Assembly: GCA_024220505.1 (NCBI GenBank)
Contig: JAKZZE010000014.1
Location: 1,275,553 to 1,339,552, forward strand
Reading direction: 5' to 3'
Length of the DNA: 64,000 bases
Source of the DNA: Rhizopus arrhizus
Lineage: Eukaryota; Mucoromycota; Mucoromycetes; Mucorales; Rhizopodaceae
Part shown: positions 21,287 through 32,576 of the stretch, piece after piece
Layout: each line of letters begins with the position of its first letter
How positions within the stretch are numbered: position 1 is the stretch's first letter
The notes under the pieces: generated by a model
What the model was told of the DNA's origin: nothing
Database searches by the model: none
Seen by the model: the letters and a program-made list of their open reading frames with translations, nothing else
Made by a program: the position numbers and the translations under genes

Positions 21287-24151
21287 TTACATATAAATTT
21301 TTCTTGGAAGAGAGAGAGTGAGGATGTGGTTATCGATGTATGATTTGACAGCAACAGGGTTATAAATTCGATGAATTGGAAGTATGCTAAGTCTTGACAC
21401 TGGTTCATATTGATTCTTCCACACTTGGATGCCAGTACCATCGAAGGTGGGGAAATGCTGGGTCGCATGGCTGTACCAATTGACAAATGCAAAGTAATGA
21501 GTCATATTGTTAAATGAATGTGTGAAAAGATATGATATTTGACCAATGCGCAGTTGATTGTCGACAATGGCCTGAATGAATGATGAAGGTGATGATGAAA
21601 AGGAATTGTTAATTGCTGGCTGATAAAGTTGTCCAAGCAAAGTGATATTTTTAAATGAATGTATAGTAGTATCGATGTATGTATTAGTTGCATAGGTGTA
21701 GATATAATAGGCTTTTAAAGCTTCATAATGTTCATGGCATATAAGGTGTGTTTTTTTGTTGTATTTTAAAGGATAGGAGGTTGGTGGCAGAGGCTCACTA
21801 CCAGTAATCGTCGAATTGAATAAACTAGGCCCGTCTATGAAACGAGAGTAGTCAAATGGCGTTAAACCACTCTCATCACTCGTAACCTCGCCTATCTTTT
21901 CTATAGATTTCACTAATAGGAGCATGTCATTGTTGGTTGTGTTAATGAATGAATGTAATGAGTGTATGAGGTCTTGTGTATGAACATTTTGGATAAACAT
22001 AATTGCATAGGTTGTTTCGAAGCCTGTCTTAAAATTAATGTTTATATTTTTTATGTTACCATTAAGGCGTTCGAAACCATAAAGCCAAAAGGCATAAGAA
22101 GGACCAAAGTCCAAAAAGCATTCCTTGAGATGCATATGCATGTGCATGTTTGGTGTTGCCATAGAGTTTCCATATAGTCGAACACAAGTCTTGCCAAAAT
22201 TTTTAAAGAGTGAATGGGCTATGTCTATGTCTTCATTTGTAACAAGGGGCCCAGTGACCAATTTCACCGCTTCAACGTACAGCATCCAATTGTCAAAGTG
22301 CTCTCTTGCCAGTTTCTGTTTCAAGAGAAATGGCGACAGCACAACGCACCACGTTCTCCACTCGTCTGATTTCATGTTACTGAAACAACTTTCAATCTTG
22401 GCTTTTTTTTTTTTAAAAAAAAATAATTGTTAGCTTGAACATGAATTAAAGTTTTTTATATTTGTTACATACATCTAGATATCTTGCAGTATTGAGAAGG
22501 AATGATAACTGAGCTAGATTCATCAGCCATTGCCTTGAAATCATTTACAGTGAGCAAACCACGGCCTTCCCAAACTTCAATCATTCTTTTTGGTGTACCA
22601 AGAAACAAGTTGTGCATTGGATCCACAGCTGTCAATCTCACCACATCAAAATAACAAAGTCTATGGAGCTCACTCCATTTACTCCCCGTGCTCGTCTGTA
22701 AGGCTCTTTGCTGAGTGATGTGAGTTGCATTCAGCCAGTCAAATGCTTCTTGTCTTTGTTGAATACTGTCCCTCATTATCCAGTGTTCATCATCAAAGTT
22801 GGAAAAATCAGGCTTGGATGAATTCACACCAGTACTGATTCTAGGAAAGACAGTTGAGCATTTGTTACAAGCCTTATGAGCTGACTGCCCCATAAACCCG
22901 GCTACTTTACGCGCTGCAGGTATGTCGCAATTGACTGACATTAAAGCAACACGAACAAGCACACCATTTGGGCATTGATAGGTGGGTATAACCACACCAT
23001 CGTACAGGACAATCAACTCATCCACCATTGGCCGCAAGAAGTTTTGAATTTGGTCATCCGTGGGCTCGCCAGGACCAGGAATCATACCAACAAGAATAAC
23101 GTTGGAAGTCTTCATCCTTGAACTTCTTGGGAGATTGTTGATAGTGAGGTACACACCACCACAAGAATAGTGCATACCGTCACTAGGCTGAAACCAGTCC
23201 ACATTCAACGACACCATCAACGACCTTTCTTTGTTGACAAATGGCTGAGCATTTGAGTCGGCAAGCTGACTCCAAACTCTACCATCATAGATGTCGTAAA
23301 GAACATCCTCTTCCACCGATCTACTTCTCCACTGCTCAATTTGGAACTCGAAGGCAGGACGAGCAAAAAACTTCTTCAACGTTTCCAAAATTGAGTTGTA
23401 AGGGTACTCAAGAGCAGGCTTGACGGTGCTTCCAACAAAAAGAGGATTACCACATGGTTGTTCTTGGCGGTGAGGGTTGTTTGCAAACCTGACATAAGAG
23501 CATTGTCGGGCATGCAAACTTCCCGTGGTGTAAACGCTTCTGCAAAGGGAACAGACAAGAAAACGAGAAACACCACTGCTGGCAGACGAGTAGTTGACCA
23601 TGACACGAGCCGTGGAGATCTTTGTTGGTATCTCCATGTCATGGCCAAGAGCACGAACAAAGAAAGAGAGAAAGGCCAACAATTCTTCACCAGCTTGTAC
23701 AGAGAGGTACTTTGCTTGAAAAAGAACCACGTAGAGCACCAAAAGATGTTTGAGCTGTTCTTCGTGGCTCAATTCCTCCTCTCCATCAACATTCATGTGG
23801 TCTAACAAATTGTAAAATACAGTTCAATAAATAAATCCTTTCTAATGTAAAATGCTTTGTCGACTGAAAATATACCTTCAAAGGTGGTATGCTCACTTTC
23901 GTTTTCAAGGACGGCTGTTGGTTGTTGCATGACTTCGGCTACTTGTCTTCTGGACTCTATTTTTTTTTTTTTTTTTTACATTAACACGAGTGCGTTTATA
24001 CGAAAAAATAAAAACTATAACCTCTTCCTCTGAATCTGTCCAGACGCTTATGAGTAAGAACAGTTCTCTTTGCAAGTCTTCTAAATCCACCGGGATGCAT
24101 GCTGCATTCGGTACAAGTGCAAGCGATTTTAATGTTGTTGATGTTGTTCAT
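21287..24151 (-). CDS. tnp2-type (Plavaka/CACTA-related) transposase, four exons, 884 aa, apparently intact
   Basis: Exons 24151-24022, 23956-23876, 23801-22473 and 22401-21287; introns 65, 74 and 71 nt. Phases match at every junction and the total is 2655 nt. The N-terminus has CTCTEC, as tnp2-like proteins do; a second zinc-type pattern (CSLCRSVY...QC) lies near residue 155. The tnp2 core follows: SLNVDWFQPSDG (~272), GVYLTINNLP, VILVGMIPGPGEPTDDQ, NCDIPAARKVAGFMGQSAHK (~365), DPMHNLFLGTPKRM (~485). Exon 4 carries DEWRTW and MHMHLKECFLDFGPSYAFWLYGFERLNG. These blocks match Plavaka-type transposases of fungi, which cut and paste large elements. Two introns contain long T runs. Catalytic residue assignment is by family pattern only. 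Confidence 0.88.
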
Positions 24152-24635
24152 TTTGAAGAATTTAGTATTTTGTAAAGAAATAAAGAAGGAAAAAAAAAAT
24201 GCGCCTGATAAAAAACGAGTAGTAAATTTGCAAAAACAGTCGGTGCTTAAACAATGAAATAAGGCAGTAAAACAACTTCTTTTTTTTTCCCTTGTTTTGT
24301 TTCATGGAATACTCTAGATGCCAAAGGCACAAAACAAAAAAAAGGAAAGCTCAAGCACTGGTCAAATGTAAGCTTATAAAAAAGTAATAACAACCAAGTC
24401 TAATGTCGGTTTCTTTTTTTTTTTTTTTTTTACATTAGGAATTCCTAATGGGACACATTCGGATGACGAACATGAGCCACATGAGCAAAGTTGTTCGTTT
24501 TAACACGATAAAACTATAAGAATATCAAACTTATATCGTTGCTTGTTGTTGAAAAGCCCTTTTTGGTAAAGGAAGTTGGCAATGTTAACATCTCTAATGG
24601 CTAATGGCTAATGGCTAATTGCAAATTACACCCAT

Positions 24636-27299
24636 GTGCAAACATAAAGTAAGTAATGAACCAATATAAGCTTAAAAACATATATTCTTTTATATTATTT
24701 GTCATAAAAAATAATAAAGCAATCTATTTACTTGGAAAACAAAAAAATTGTGCTTGTATCTATTAATTATAATTGCCTTGCAACAAGATGTTAACAAAGC
24801 TTCTTTTTTTTTATTCTTTTTAGAATATACACATATTCTTTTGTTACAATGTAAAAGCATTTGTATTTTTATAAAACATGTTTACTGTTAGGTTATTGTT
24901 TTCATTTGAATAAGTAACCTTTTTTTGCTATGCTCTTTTTTTTTTTTTTTCACTAGGTCTTTTTTTTTTTTAATTTTGTCTTTTTTTTTTTTTTACTTCT
25001 AATTTTCCAGCTTCTTTTTTTTCCCAAACGCAACTATTTTGTTACGTCCTGTTACACGCTTCAAATGAGCTAAGCTAAAAAGCACAGACTGCCTTCCTAA
25101 TATGTATTCTTCTGATCAAAATAATCGCATGGTGCTTTTGATTTCCGCATTTTGCCCTCAAAAATAAAAAAAAAATAAAATATCGGCCATTCAACGATAG
25201 AGGAGAACAGGCTTTCCAAAAAGAGATCATCTGTAAAAAAAAAGACATTTTTTTTAAAATGTGAATAACTTTATGAATATTTACCCTACAATGAAAAAAA
25301 TAACATTACTTAATTTCTTTAATTTTTTCGCATCTAAATCTTTTTTCATATTTCGAAAATGACCAATACAGCAAGATATAATGTTTTTTTAAAAAAAAAC
25401 TTTAAAATCTGTGGACCTATGACTGTCACCGATATCAGAATTCTACGTCAAAGGCGCAACATTATTTGCAGTGTCCACTGCAAATAATAGTGTAAATTGG
25501 GTAACAAATCGTTTACCAATCTTGCGAAATAATTTACAATCGTGTACAATCAGGTAAGAGATTTATCCACGCACAGCCTCCTGTCTCTGCCACAAATCGT
25601 GTAAGTTATTGTTCGCCCTTTGGTTATGTGATGGTGCAAGATTTGTGGCCAACACAGGAGACTGTTGGGAGACTTTTTCGTTAACTGATCTTGCAAGGTG
25701 GACCTTTCATCAGTTACGTTGTGGCTCTTGTTTATTATCAATTTGACATCTAATGGTGCTTGGCAACCAATCACGCTTTGTAAAACACTACTTTATTTGT
25801 CTTTTTGCTCTTTTATAAACCACTCATATTGCTTTATATACTTCTTTATGAACCACTTATATTGCTTTATATACTTCTTTATCGACCATTCATATTGCAA
25901 TAAATATTGCTTTATATATACAAAAAATAGGGATTTTGTTTATAAAAAATAGCTTTTTTTTTTTTATTTAAATAAAATAATAATAACAATACATAGTATT
26001 TCTTTGCTTGTAGCATTTTAACAGTGTGCTTGACTTACCTAATGTCACCAGAATAGCAGCATCTAATCTAAAAATACATCAATTAATCTCGTGGAACTTT
26101 AAAAGTTCTCAAAAGAAAAGAAAAAAAAAAGCAAGCTCAAGGATTCTAGGATTCAAAGACACAAGGACCAGGGCACTTAAAGCAAAAGATGGAAGTACAT
26201 CAGTACTTAAGAACCAAAGTAAAAACCAGGAAAGAAACAGAAAGAGGCCAAAGCAGAGCAGCATTTATCTATAATAATTATTAGCTATCGTATATATATC
26301 GTAAAAGCAATAGTACCTTTCTTTAGATAGACAAGGGGAAGAAAACTTGCTAAGCTTTTACCAATAAGTAAAAAAAAGGAAGCAGCAGGCATCTATAATA
26401 ATTATTAGCTATTGAGTATATGTAGCAAAAGTAATAGTACCTTGCTTTGGATGGACCATGAAAAAAAAAAGAAAAAAAAAGATACCAGTCAAGCTTATAC
26501 CAACAAATAAAAGAAGAAGCAACTACAATTCTGGGAAAGAGACTTTATAAAGACTATTTAAACCATAAAAAAAGCAATCGATACATCTTTACTAAAGTAC
26601 AAGTACCATTAGAATAGGAATAGAATACATATGTAATATTAAGAACTTACCTTTTATAAAAAAGAGAAGAAAAAAAAAAGAAAAAAAAAAGAGAAGTGCT
26701 TTTTTGTAGCCTTATTTTACCAATGTTACACTTATTCACTGTCTATCTATATTAGAAAACAAAAACAATTGCTTTTCATGTAGTTTACATTTAATGGTAT
26801 CCCAAAAGATAACTTATACATTGCTTGAACAAGTTTTATTACTTGAATGCAATATGTTTAGGAGGAAGGTTATTATTTTATTTTATTTTATTTTTTTTTA
26901 CTTGAAATAAAAAAAAAGTCGGTATCTTAACAAATTATAGCAGTAAAACAACATCTTTTTTTTTCTCCCTAGTTTTGTTTCATGGAATACACTAGATGCC
27001 AAAGGCATAAAACAAAAAAAAAGGAAAGCTCAAGCACTGGTCAAATGTAAGCTTATAAAAAAGTAATAACAACCAAGTCTAATGTCGGTTTCTTTTTTTT
27101 TACATTAGGAATTCCTAATGGGACACATTCGGATGACGAACATGAACCTCATGAGCAAAGTTTTTCGCTTTAACACGATAAAACTATAAGAATATCAAAC
27201 TTATATTACTGCTTGTTGTTAAAAAGCCCTTTTTGATAAAGAAAGTTGACAATGTTAACATCTCTAATGGCTGATGGCTAATGGCTAATTGCAAATTAC
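24636..27299. mobile_element. Plavaka-like array, unit 2 (gene-less deletion derivative)
   Basis: A second left block (24636-~26750) followed by a second right block (~26920-27299), same orientation as unit 1, with both genes missing. The left block differs from unit 1 in about 25390-25740. No coding region can be supported. Looks like an internal-deletion derivative sitting head-to-tail with its parent. Confidence 0.7.
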
Positions 27300-28187
27300 A
27301 CCCATCTGCAAATACAAAGTAAGTAATGAACTAATATAAGCTTAAAAACATATATTCTTTTGTATTATTTGTCATAAAAAATAATAAAGTAATCTCTTTA
27401 CTTGAAACCAAAAAAATTGTGCTTGTATTTGTTAATTATAACTGCCTTGCAACAAAATGTGAGCAGAGCTTCTTTACTTTTTATTCTTTTGAGAATATAC
27501 ACGTATTCTTTTGTTATAATGTAAAAGCATTTGTATTTTTATAAAACATATTTGTTCTTAGATTATTGTTTTCATTTGAATAAGGAATCTTTTATTGCTA
27601 TGCTCTTTTTTTTTTTTTCACTAGGTCTTTTTTTTAACTTTGTCTTTTTTTTTTACTTTTAATCTTTCAGCTTCTTTTTTTTTTTTTTTTACTAAACGCA
27701 ACTATTTTGTTACGCCCTGTTACACATTGCTAATGAGCTACGCTAAAGATCACAGATTGCCTTCCTAATATGTATTCTTCTGTACAAAATAATCGCACGG
27801 TGCTTTTGATTTCCGCATTTTGCCCTCAAAAATAAAAAAAAGAAAATATCGGTCTTTAAACAATGGAGAGAAATACGCTTTCCAAAAAAAGATCGTTTGT
27901 AAAAAAAAACATTTCTTTAAAAATGTGAATAACTCCATGAATATTTACCCTACAAATAAAATAATAACATCGTTAAATTTCTTTATTTTTTTCGTATCTA
28001 AATCTTTTTTCAAAATTCGAAAATGATCAATACAGCAAGATTTAATTTTTTTCACGAAAAAAAGTAGCAATTTGTTACCCAAACGAAGAGCAATCTTGCG
28101 CAATCCGGTACCTAATTGGAACGATTATTTGCAGTGGTCAAAAAGGAATCAAAGGCGATCATCGACCAAAATCCGACTTTGTCAAAA
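27300..28187. repeat. Plavaka-like array, unit 3 (truncated left block)
   Basis: Third copy of the left block, ending at the motif tccgactttgtcaaaat (28171-28187). In unit 1 the same motif (near 17600-17616) is interior and continues further. Truncation falls 7 bp before tRNA-Arg. Confidence 0.75.
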
Positions 28188-28194
28188 TATATGA

Positions 28195-28267
28195 GGGGCT
28201 ATGGCCCAATGGATAAGGCGTCTGACTACGAATCAGGAGATTCCAGGTTCGACCCCTGGTAGCCTCA
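28195..28267 (+). tRNA. tRNA-Arg (ACG)
   Basis: Full cloverleaf of 73 nt: acceptor ggggcta pairs with tagcctc (one G-T), D-arm gccc...ggcg, anticodon stem ctgac/atcag with loop reading tACGa (anticodon ACG, decoding CGU and, after A-to-I, CGC/CGA), T-arm ccagg-ttcgacc-cctgg, discriminator A. No intron. A run of six T at 28296-28301 is the likely Pol III terminator. One of only two clear host genes in the window. Confidence 0.97.
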
Positions 28268-28295
28268 TATGCACCGACGCCTTTCGGCGGTACCA

Positions 28296-28301
28296 TTTTT
28301 T
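28296..28301 (+). terminator. Pol III T-run terminator of tRNA-Arg
   Basis: Six consecutive T, 28 nt after the mature tRNA 3' end; standard Pol III termination signal. Confidence 0.8.
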
Positions 28302-28893
28302 CATTGCTTAGTTGTCACATCTTTTGATTCTACTTTTGGTATGTTCAACAAGAATTCCTTTTCAAGTAATCATTAGCAATTGTCGTGCTTGTTCTTGTAC
28401 TTTACTTTTAAGATATGAAAATAAGACTTTTAGATTATTAGGTAATTAGATGATCTTTATTGATATTCAAATTCTAAGCGTATTTATATTATTTTACAAA
28501 GTGAATTATTTACAGTAATAGTTATATTTTGTGAGTCATGATGGAAGTTCATTATTGTCTACTTCATGAGTCATCTTCAGTAACTCGTACAAAAGTCTTG
28601 ATAAGGAACGAATTGTAACATTGCCAAAATTAGAAAATAAAAGACATGACACAATGTAGCACAAATGATGAAATTTTGGATCTGGAAAACAATGATGATC
28701 ACAAGAACCAATTTTGATGTCCAGCGACATAGATAGTGTAACACACACAATGGGAAAACATTAAAAAATTGTACCACAAGAATTGAATGAATACAGACAG
28801 TGTTTGAATTCAGATGGCTATACAGATTCATACAAAAATTTTCCACACTAAAAACCAAAAACAACAGATAATCAGAAAACTCAAAAACATATA
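28302..28893. other. Non-coding AT-rich stretch with a fragment also found at ~44357-44475
   Basis: No convincing gene. The minus strand at about 28640-28740 carries a ~100-bp fragment (atgtcgctggacatcaaaat... onward) that recurs on the plus strand at about 44357-44475, where its 17-bp start is repeated three times. It is probably part of an unrecognised dispersed repeat. Confidence 0.5.
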
Positions 28894-29144
28894 CAGTGGC
28901 TCACAAAATTGTACAAGTGTTTTGCATTTTTTGCTTCAGTAGGATTTATAGACACTAAAACGATAAATAAGCTACAGCATGTTATATATCATTCGAAAGT
29001 ATAGCTTGTTGGCGTTTTGCTAATATTATTTAGTCGGCGATAAAATCAGCTTTGATGGAGTTATTACCGTTTACAAATGTCGACTACACTTGTACAATTT
29101 TGGGACCGATGTTTTACAATAAGGTTTTTATTTAAAAGTGTGAT

Positions 29145-29852
29145 CTAATAGTTGATCCAAAGTCCCTTATTTTCTATAATGTCAATACATCGTTGAGGCA
29201 TAGTTTCAATATAAATTTGACATTCTTTTTCGGTAATTTCGTACCAAATCTCGAACGTACGAGTCCATAGTTCATCCATAGAGATAGGAGGAAAATCGTA
29301 CTGCTTAAACAAGCGTTTTTTTAAGGTATTCCACATATTTTCAATTGGATTTAAGTCTGGAGACTGTGGAGGCCACTCCATTGTTGTAAAATCCTGTTTA
29401 GACAGCCATTCAGATACGATTTTGGACTTATGCTTCGGATCGTTATCTTGCATAAATTCAAAATCAGTCATTCTCAGGCCATTTTCTTTACAATAGTCGG
29501 TCATAGACTTCACCAAATCATCTTGCAATACAGATAAATAGATACTCTTGTCCATATTCTTGCCTACGTCGACAATATACCCAACCCCGTACCAGCTAAT
29601 ACAGCTCCAAACCATAAGTGAGCCTCCACCATGTTTTACGGTTTGCTTTACATGCCTTCTTTTAAGCTTCTCATTTGGTTGTTTCCAAGCATGGCTGAAG
29701 GAAAAGATACGATGCAAGGAGATTCCGGGCCGGGTATTTGTCCTACATAGATACCAATTACAGCAATCGACGCAAATAATTTTTCCGCATCGAATGGTGT
29801 CACTTTCGAGGCAGTCACGTTTAAACTCAGGTAGATATGGCGCTTGCAACAC
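29145..29852 (-). pseudogene. Tc1/mariner transposase, N-terminally truncated (left arm)
   Basis: The real transposase homology begins near AWKQPNEKLKRRH and continues through KHGGGSLMVWSCI, FMQDNDPKH and SPDLNPIENMW (34 residues between Asp and Glu) to a C-terminus ending ENKGLWINY. The HTH domain and the first catalytic Asp block are absent. The ~50 residues upstream in the open frame come from the adjoining tandem-repeat DNA, not from a transposase. It cannot be catalytically competent. Identical over 235 residues to the right-arm copy. Closest in the window to transposase E. Confidence 0.92.
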
Positions 29853-30285
29853 GAAAAAACCTCTTTTGAGCTAATCCCACAAAAACGATGCGGAGGGATT
29901 ACTCTACCAATATTTGTGCAACATCAGCATCCGACACCGCAATGAACGCGAATAATTTCTTCCAATCCAATGGTGGTATTTATAGACCTCTCACTGTAAC
30001 ACACAGGGAGATACAGGCCTTTAAAGACGAAAAAACCCCCTGGTCGGACGGACATTATGCTACTAGGAAGGATTACAAGCCGAATTCTTGTTCTACCTAT
30101 ATGACAAGCTTACCCATAGGTAGAAACAGTGCTTCCGCATTTAATCATGATATTTACAAAGTGATCACATCGAAACTCAGCTTGATATCCGTCTTAAGGC
30201 GTGAAAAAAGTGCTTTTGCTGATGGACAAGAAATTGTGCAGGTAGACTGCAATCTGAATATTGCTTCTAGTTATACTTAAAATAT
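29717..30285. repeat. Three diverged ~175-bp tandem repeats (left arm)
   Basis: Units begin near 29717 (aaggagattccgg), 29892 (ggagggattactc) and 30068 (aggaaggattaca), with a partial fourth from about 30229. Each holds a shared block near aataattt-ttcc and a gaaaaaa block at 29853, 30029 and 30203. Read on the plus strand, units 2 and 3 give two ~59-residue segments with faint similarity (RRDY.../RKDY..., EKTPWSDG/EKSAFADG), while unit 1 has stops. It is either an old satellite or a decayed coding repeat; I cannot name a domain. Confidence 0.6.
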
Positions 30286-30322
30286 TCTTACAACCTCAGA
30301 TGATATTTCTGCATTGACTGCT

Positions 30323-31550
30323 GATAACTTTAAAGCACTAAATTTCTTTTACAAAAAACAATTACGAAGCAAGCAAAAAGGAGCATGAATAGATCTTCAG
30401 GGAAATTGTACAAAGCCTCTCTTTTTGGCCTGAGCACTATCACTCCTTTCTGTGTATTTTACAACAATATCGGCCGTACCATCTTTTCTAAGGCGAGGTT
30501 CATAATAGGTATACAATGAAAAGCTGACGGTGGTTGCCAGTAGAAAGCTTATTATACTGTAATGTTTAAGAATTCACCGAACTATTGGTTCTACAATGTG
30601 AAAATGGGCAAAAACTTTTTTTAGGTAGATAAAATTATGACAGTGACAAATTAAGCTAAAAAACTTCATTTGCAAATATGTAGACATGAGACGGGTGAAA
30701 TATCAAAACTGGTACTATGTGCTATAATCTGCAAATAGAAGTGCTATAGGTAGACATAATAAAATAATAAATTATGCTATAAACCAAGCATCTCCAACAT
30801 TAGCATAGTTGAATCATAAAGATCTGACGATGAATTATATCATAAAGGGTAATGAATGTCTTGCATATATAATACCAACTTGATATAGTAATGAGTCTTT
30901 GCATAATTTCTTTTATGATCCAATGTATTAAGTTGCATTGAGACTATGCATGTCAAAATAGAATATTGTTTTTCTTGCATAGTAACTTTATTGATCTAAA
31001 CGAATGATTGAGAAATAATCCTATCAATAATCCGATTGGTGTCTTAATAGCTCCTGTTGTCTGCATTATTAGGTTTTAGTTTTTCTGTACTTATTTAGTA
31101 ACCGAGTTTCAGGAACAAAATACGAGAGTCGTCTTAAACAACAATTGCATGGGTGCCTATTTATAAATGCAACATCAGTAGCTTAGAATGACGATTTATA
31201 ATATAATTATACAAGATAAGATTCCATGGAACAATATATGATGACAATGCCCCAATCCAGAATGAAACATCAAGAAAGAACCAATTGATTTAACTCAATC
31301 GTCCCCATGAATTATTATTCAAAAGAATATAAATATCCCACCTAAATCCTCATTGAAAAAGGATAACTTTAACTGGGATATAATCAAGAATAAAAAGTAT
31401 CTCAAATTATCGTTTTGGTGCATTTTTATTTTTTTTTATTTTCGTTTATTACAAGAAGAACATAGGGTCAATTAGAATAGTCAAACCATCCATAATAGCA
31501 TGCATATGTAACCACAAGGCGCAGGCATATAATGAACCGTAACTTCGAAT
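30323..31550. other. Non-coding AT-rich stretch between the left arm and Merlin 2
   Basis: No gene or clear repeat recognised. The segment near 31320-31400 has a tataaat and pyrimidine/A-rich tracts that could belong to a decayed LTR, but no boundaries were found. It may include the left end of Merlin 2. Confidence 0.4.
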
Positions 31551-31631
31551 ACTAATTTCCGAGTTGTAACCACGAGTACCAATTTCCGAATTGTAACCAC
31601 GAGTACTAATTTCCGAGTTGTAACCATGTGC
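31551..31631. repeat. 27-bp tandem repeat, three copies
   Basis: Units at 31551-31577, 31578-31604 and 31605-31631 around actaatttccgagttgtaac with a few differences; ~115 bp upstream of the Merlin 2 start codon. Confidence 0.9.
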
Positions 31632-32576
31632 ATATTTGAGCATCTCATATGTGAAACAACGTGTTTAATTGCTGTTCAAATATCTATATAAAGAGACATA
31701 CCTTTTTTCTTTTTTTTTTTCGTCTTCATTTTATATAATTAATATGCCTCGTTTCAACTCATCTGCTTCTGTCCCTTCAAACAACGATGTCACTCCTCGT
31801 AGGGGCGGTCGAGTATCTAGTCAAGTAGTCTCACGTTACAGGTCTTATGTTCCTCCTGCTGGTGACCGTGTCCTTGAAGCGCAAATAATTGTTAGTCCTG
31901 AAAGAGCATGGGAGTAAGTTAATTATAATAAAAAATGTTACATTGCGATAGTGGGATTTTTTTTCTTACTAACTCTTTACCTTTGTTTGCAGTCATCTTT
32001 TATCCGTAAACAACGCTTTTCATAGAACTAATGTATGTGGCATTGATGGCTGTCGAAAAGTTTGCACCCTAAGAAATCGTGTCGACAGCGGAAGACTTAC
32101 GTACTATTGTGCTGGTGGTCTTGAGATTGATGAAAATGGTGCTACTATTGGTCATGCTGGAAGAAAATCACGCGTTTGTACGTATAATTCGGTGTTCTAC
32201 AATCGTAAATGCTTGACCAACTACACTCTTTCTGTGATGTATGACTATTTAAAAGACTCAAGCATTACCAACATTTGCAACTCCCACGACATGAGCCGTC
32301 CTGCTGTGACTTCATTGGCAAATGATCTTCGTTTAATGATGCTCAGTGATTACAATGCCCATAATCGACAAGAGGAGCATAAGCTAGGTTCTAACATAAG
32401 GTGTCATCACATACAAATAGATGAATCTAAGCTTGGCAAGCGCAAGAACCATCGTGGTCATCGTGTAGAAGGTATCTGGGTCTTTGGTATGGTTGAGTGC
32501 TTGGTCCCCATCAACGAAGCAGATCGATTTTACACCTACACTGATCATCGAACTGGCGAACAAGAGCTAAGACCTA

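Larger units (their letters stand above)
16701..24635. mobile_element. Plavaka-like array, unit 1 (complete, two convergent genes)
   Basis: A unit of about 7.9 kb: a ~2.9-kb AT-rich left block beginning tgtgcaaacataaagtaagt, a plus-strand gene (19803-21097), a minus-strand tnp2-type transposase (24151-21287), and a ~400-bp right block (24240-24635) holding the palindrome attaggaattcctaat. The left block recurs in the same orientation at 24636 and 27300, each time directly after a copy of the right block. No canonical CACTA terminal repeat is recognisable, so the true ends are uncertain. Confidence 0.65.
28894..30322 (-). repeat. Left arm of the inverted duplication (truncated Tc1 end plus tandem repeats)
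   Basis: Contains a 213-bp Tc1 end with an outer motif at 28894 and a mirror-image inner motif at about 29088-29106, a 5'-truncated transposase on the minus strand, and three ~175-bp tandem repeats. Left-arm position p matches right-arm position 69125-p as far as 30249. Similarity is lost after gcattgactgct at 30322. The second Tc1 end is missing. Confidence 0.9.

Noticed and set aside
28536..28864. Two overlapping minus-strand frames after tRNA-Arg
   Set aside because: No domain, AT-rich, and part is a dispersed repeat fragment.
29888..30280. 130-codon plus-strand frame beside the left-arm transposase
   Set aside because: Lies wholly in the diverged 175-bp tandem repeats, has no recognisable domain and unit 1 carries stops in the matching frame; reported as a repeat instead of a gene.
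31551..31631. CRISPR-like repeat array
   Set aside because: Contiguous 27-bp repeats without spacers in a eukaryotic context; simple minisatellite.
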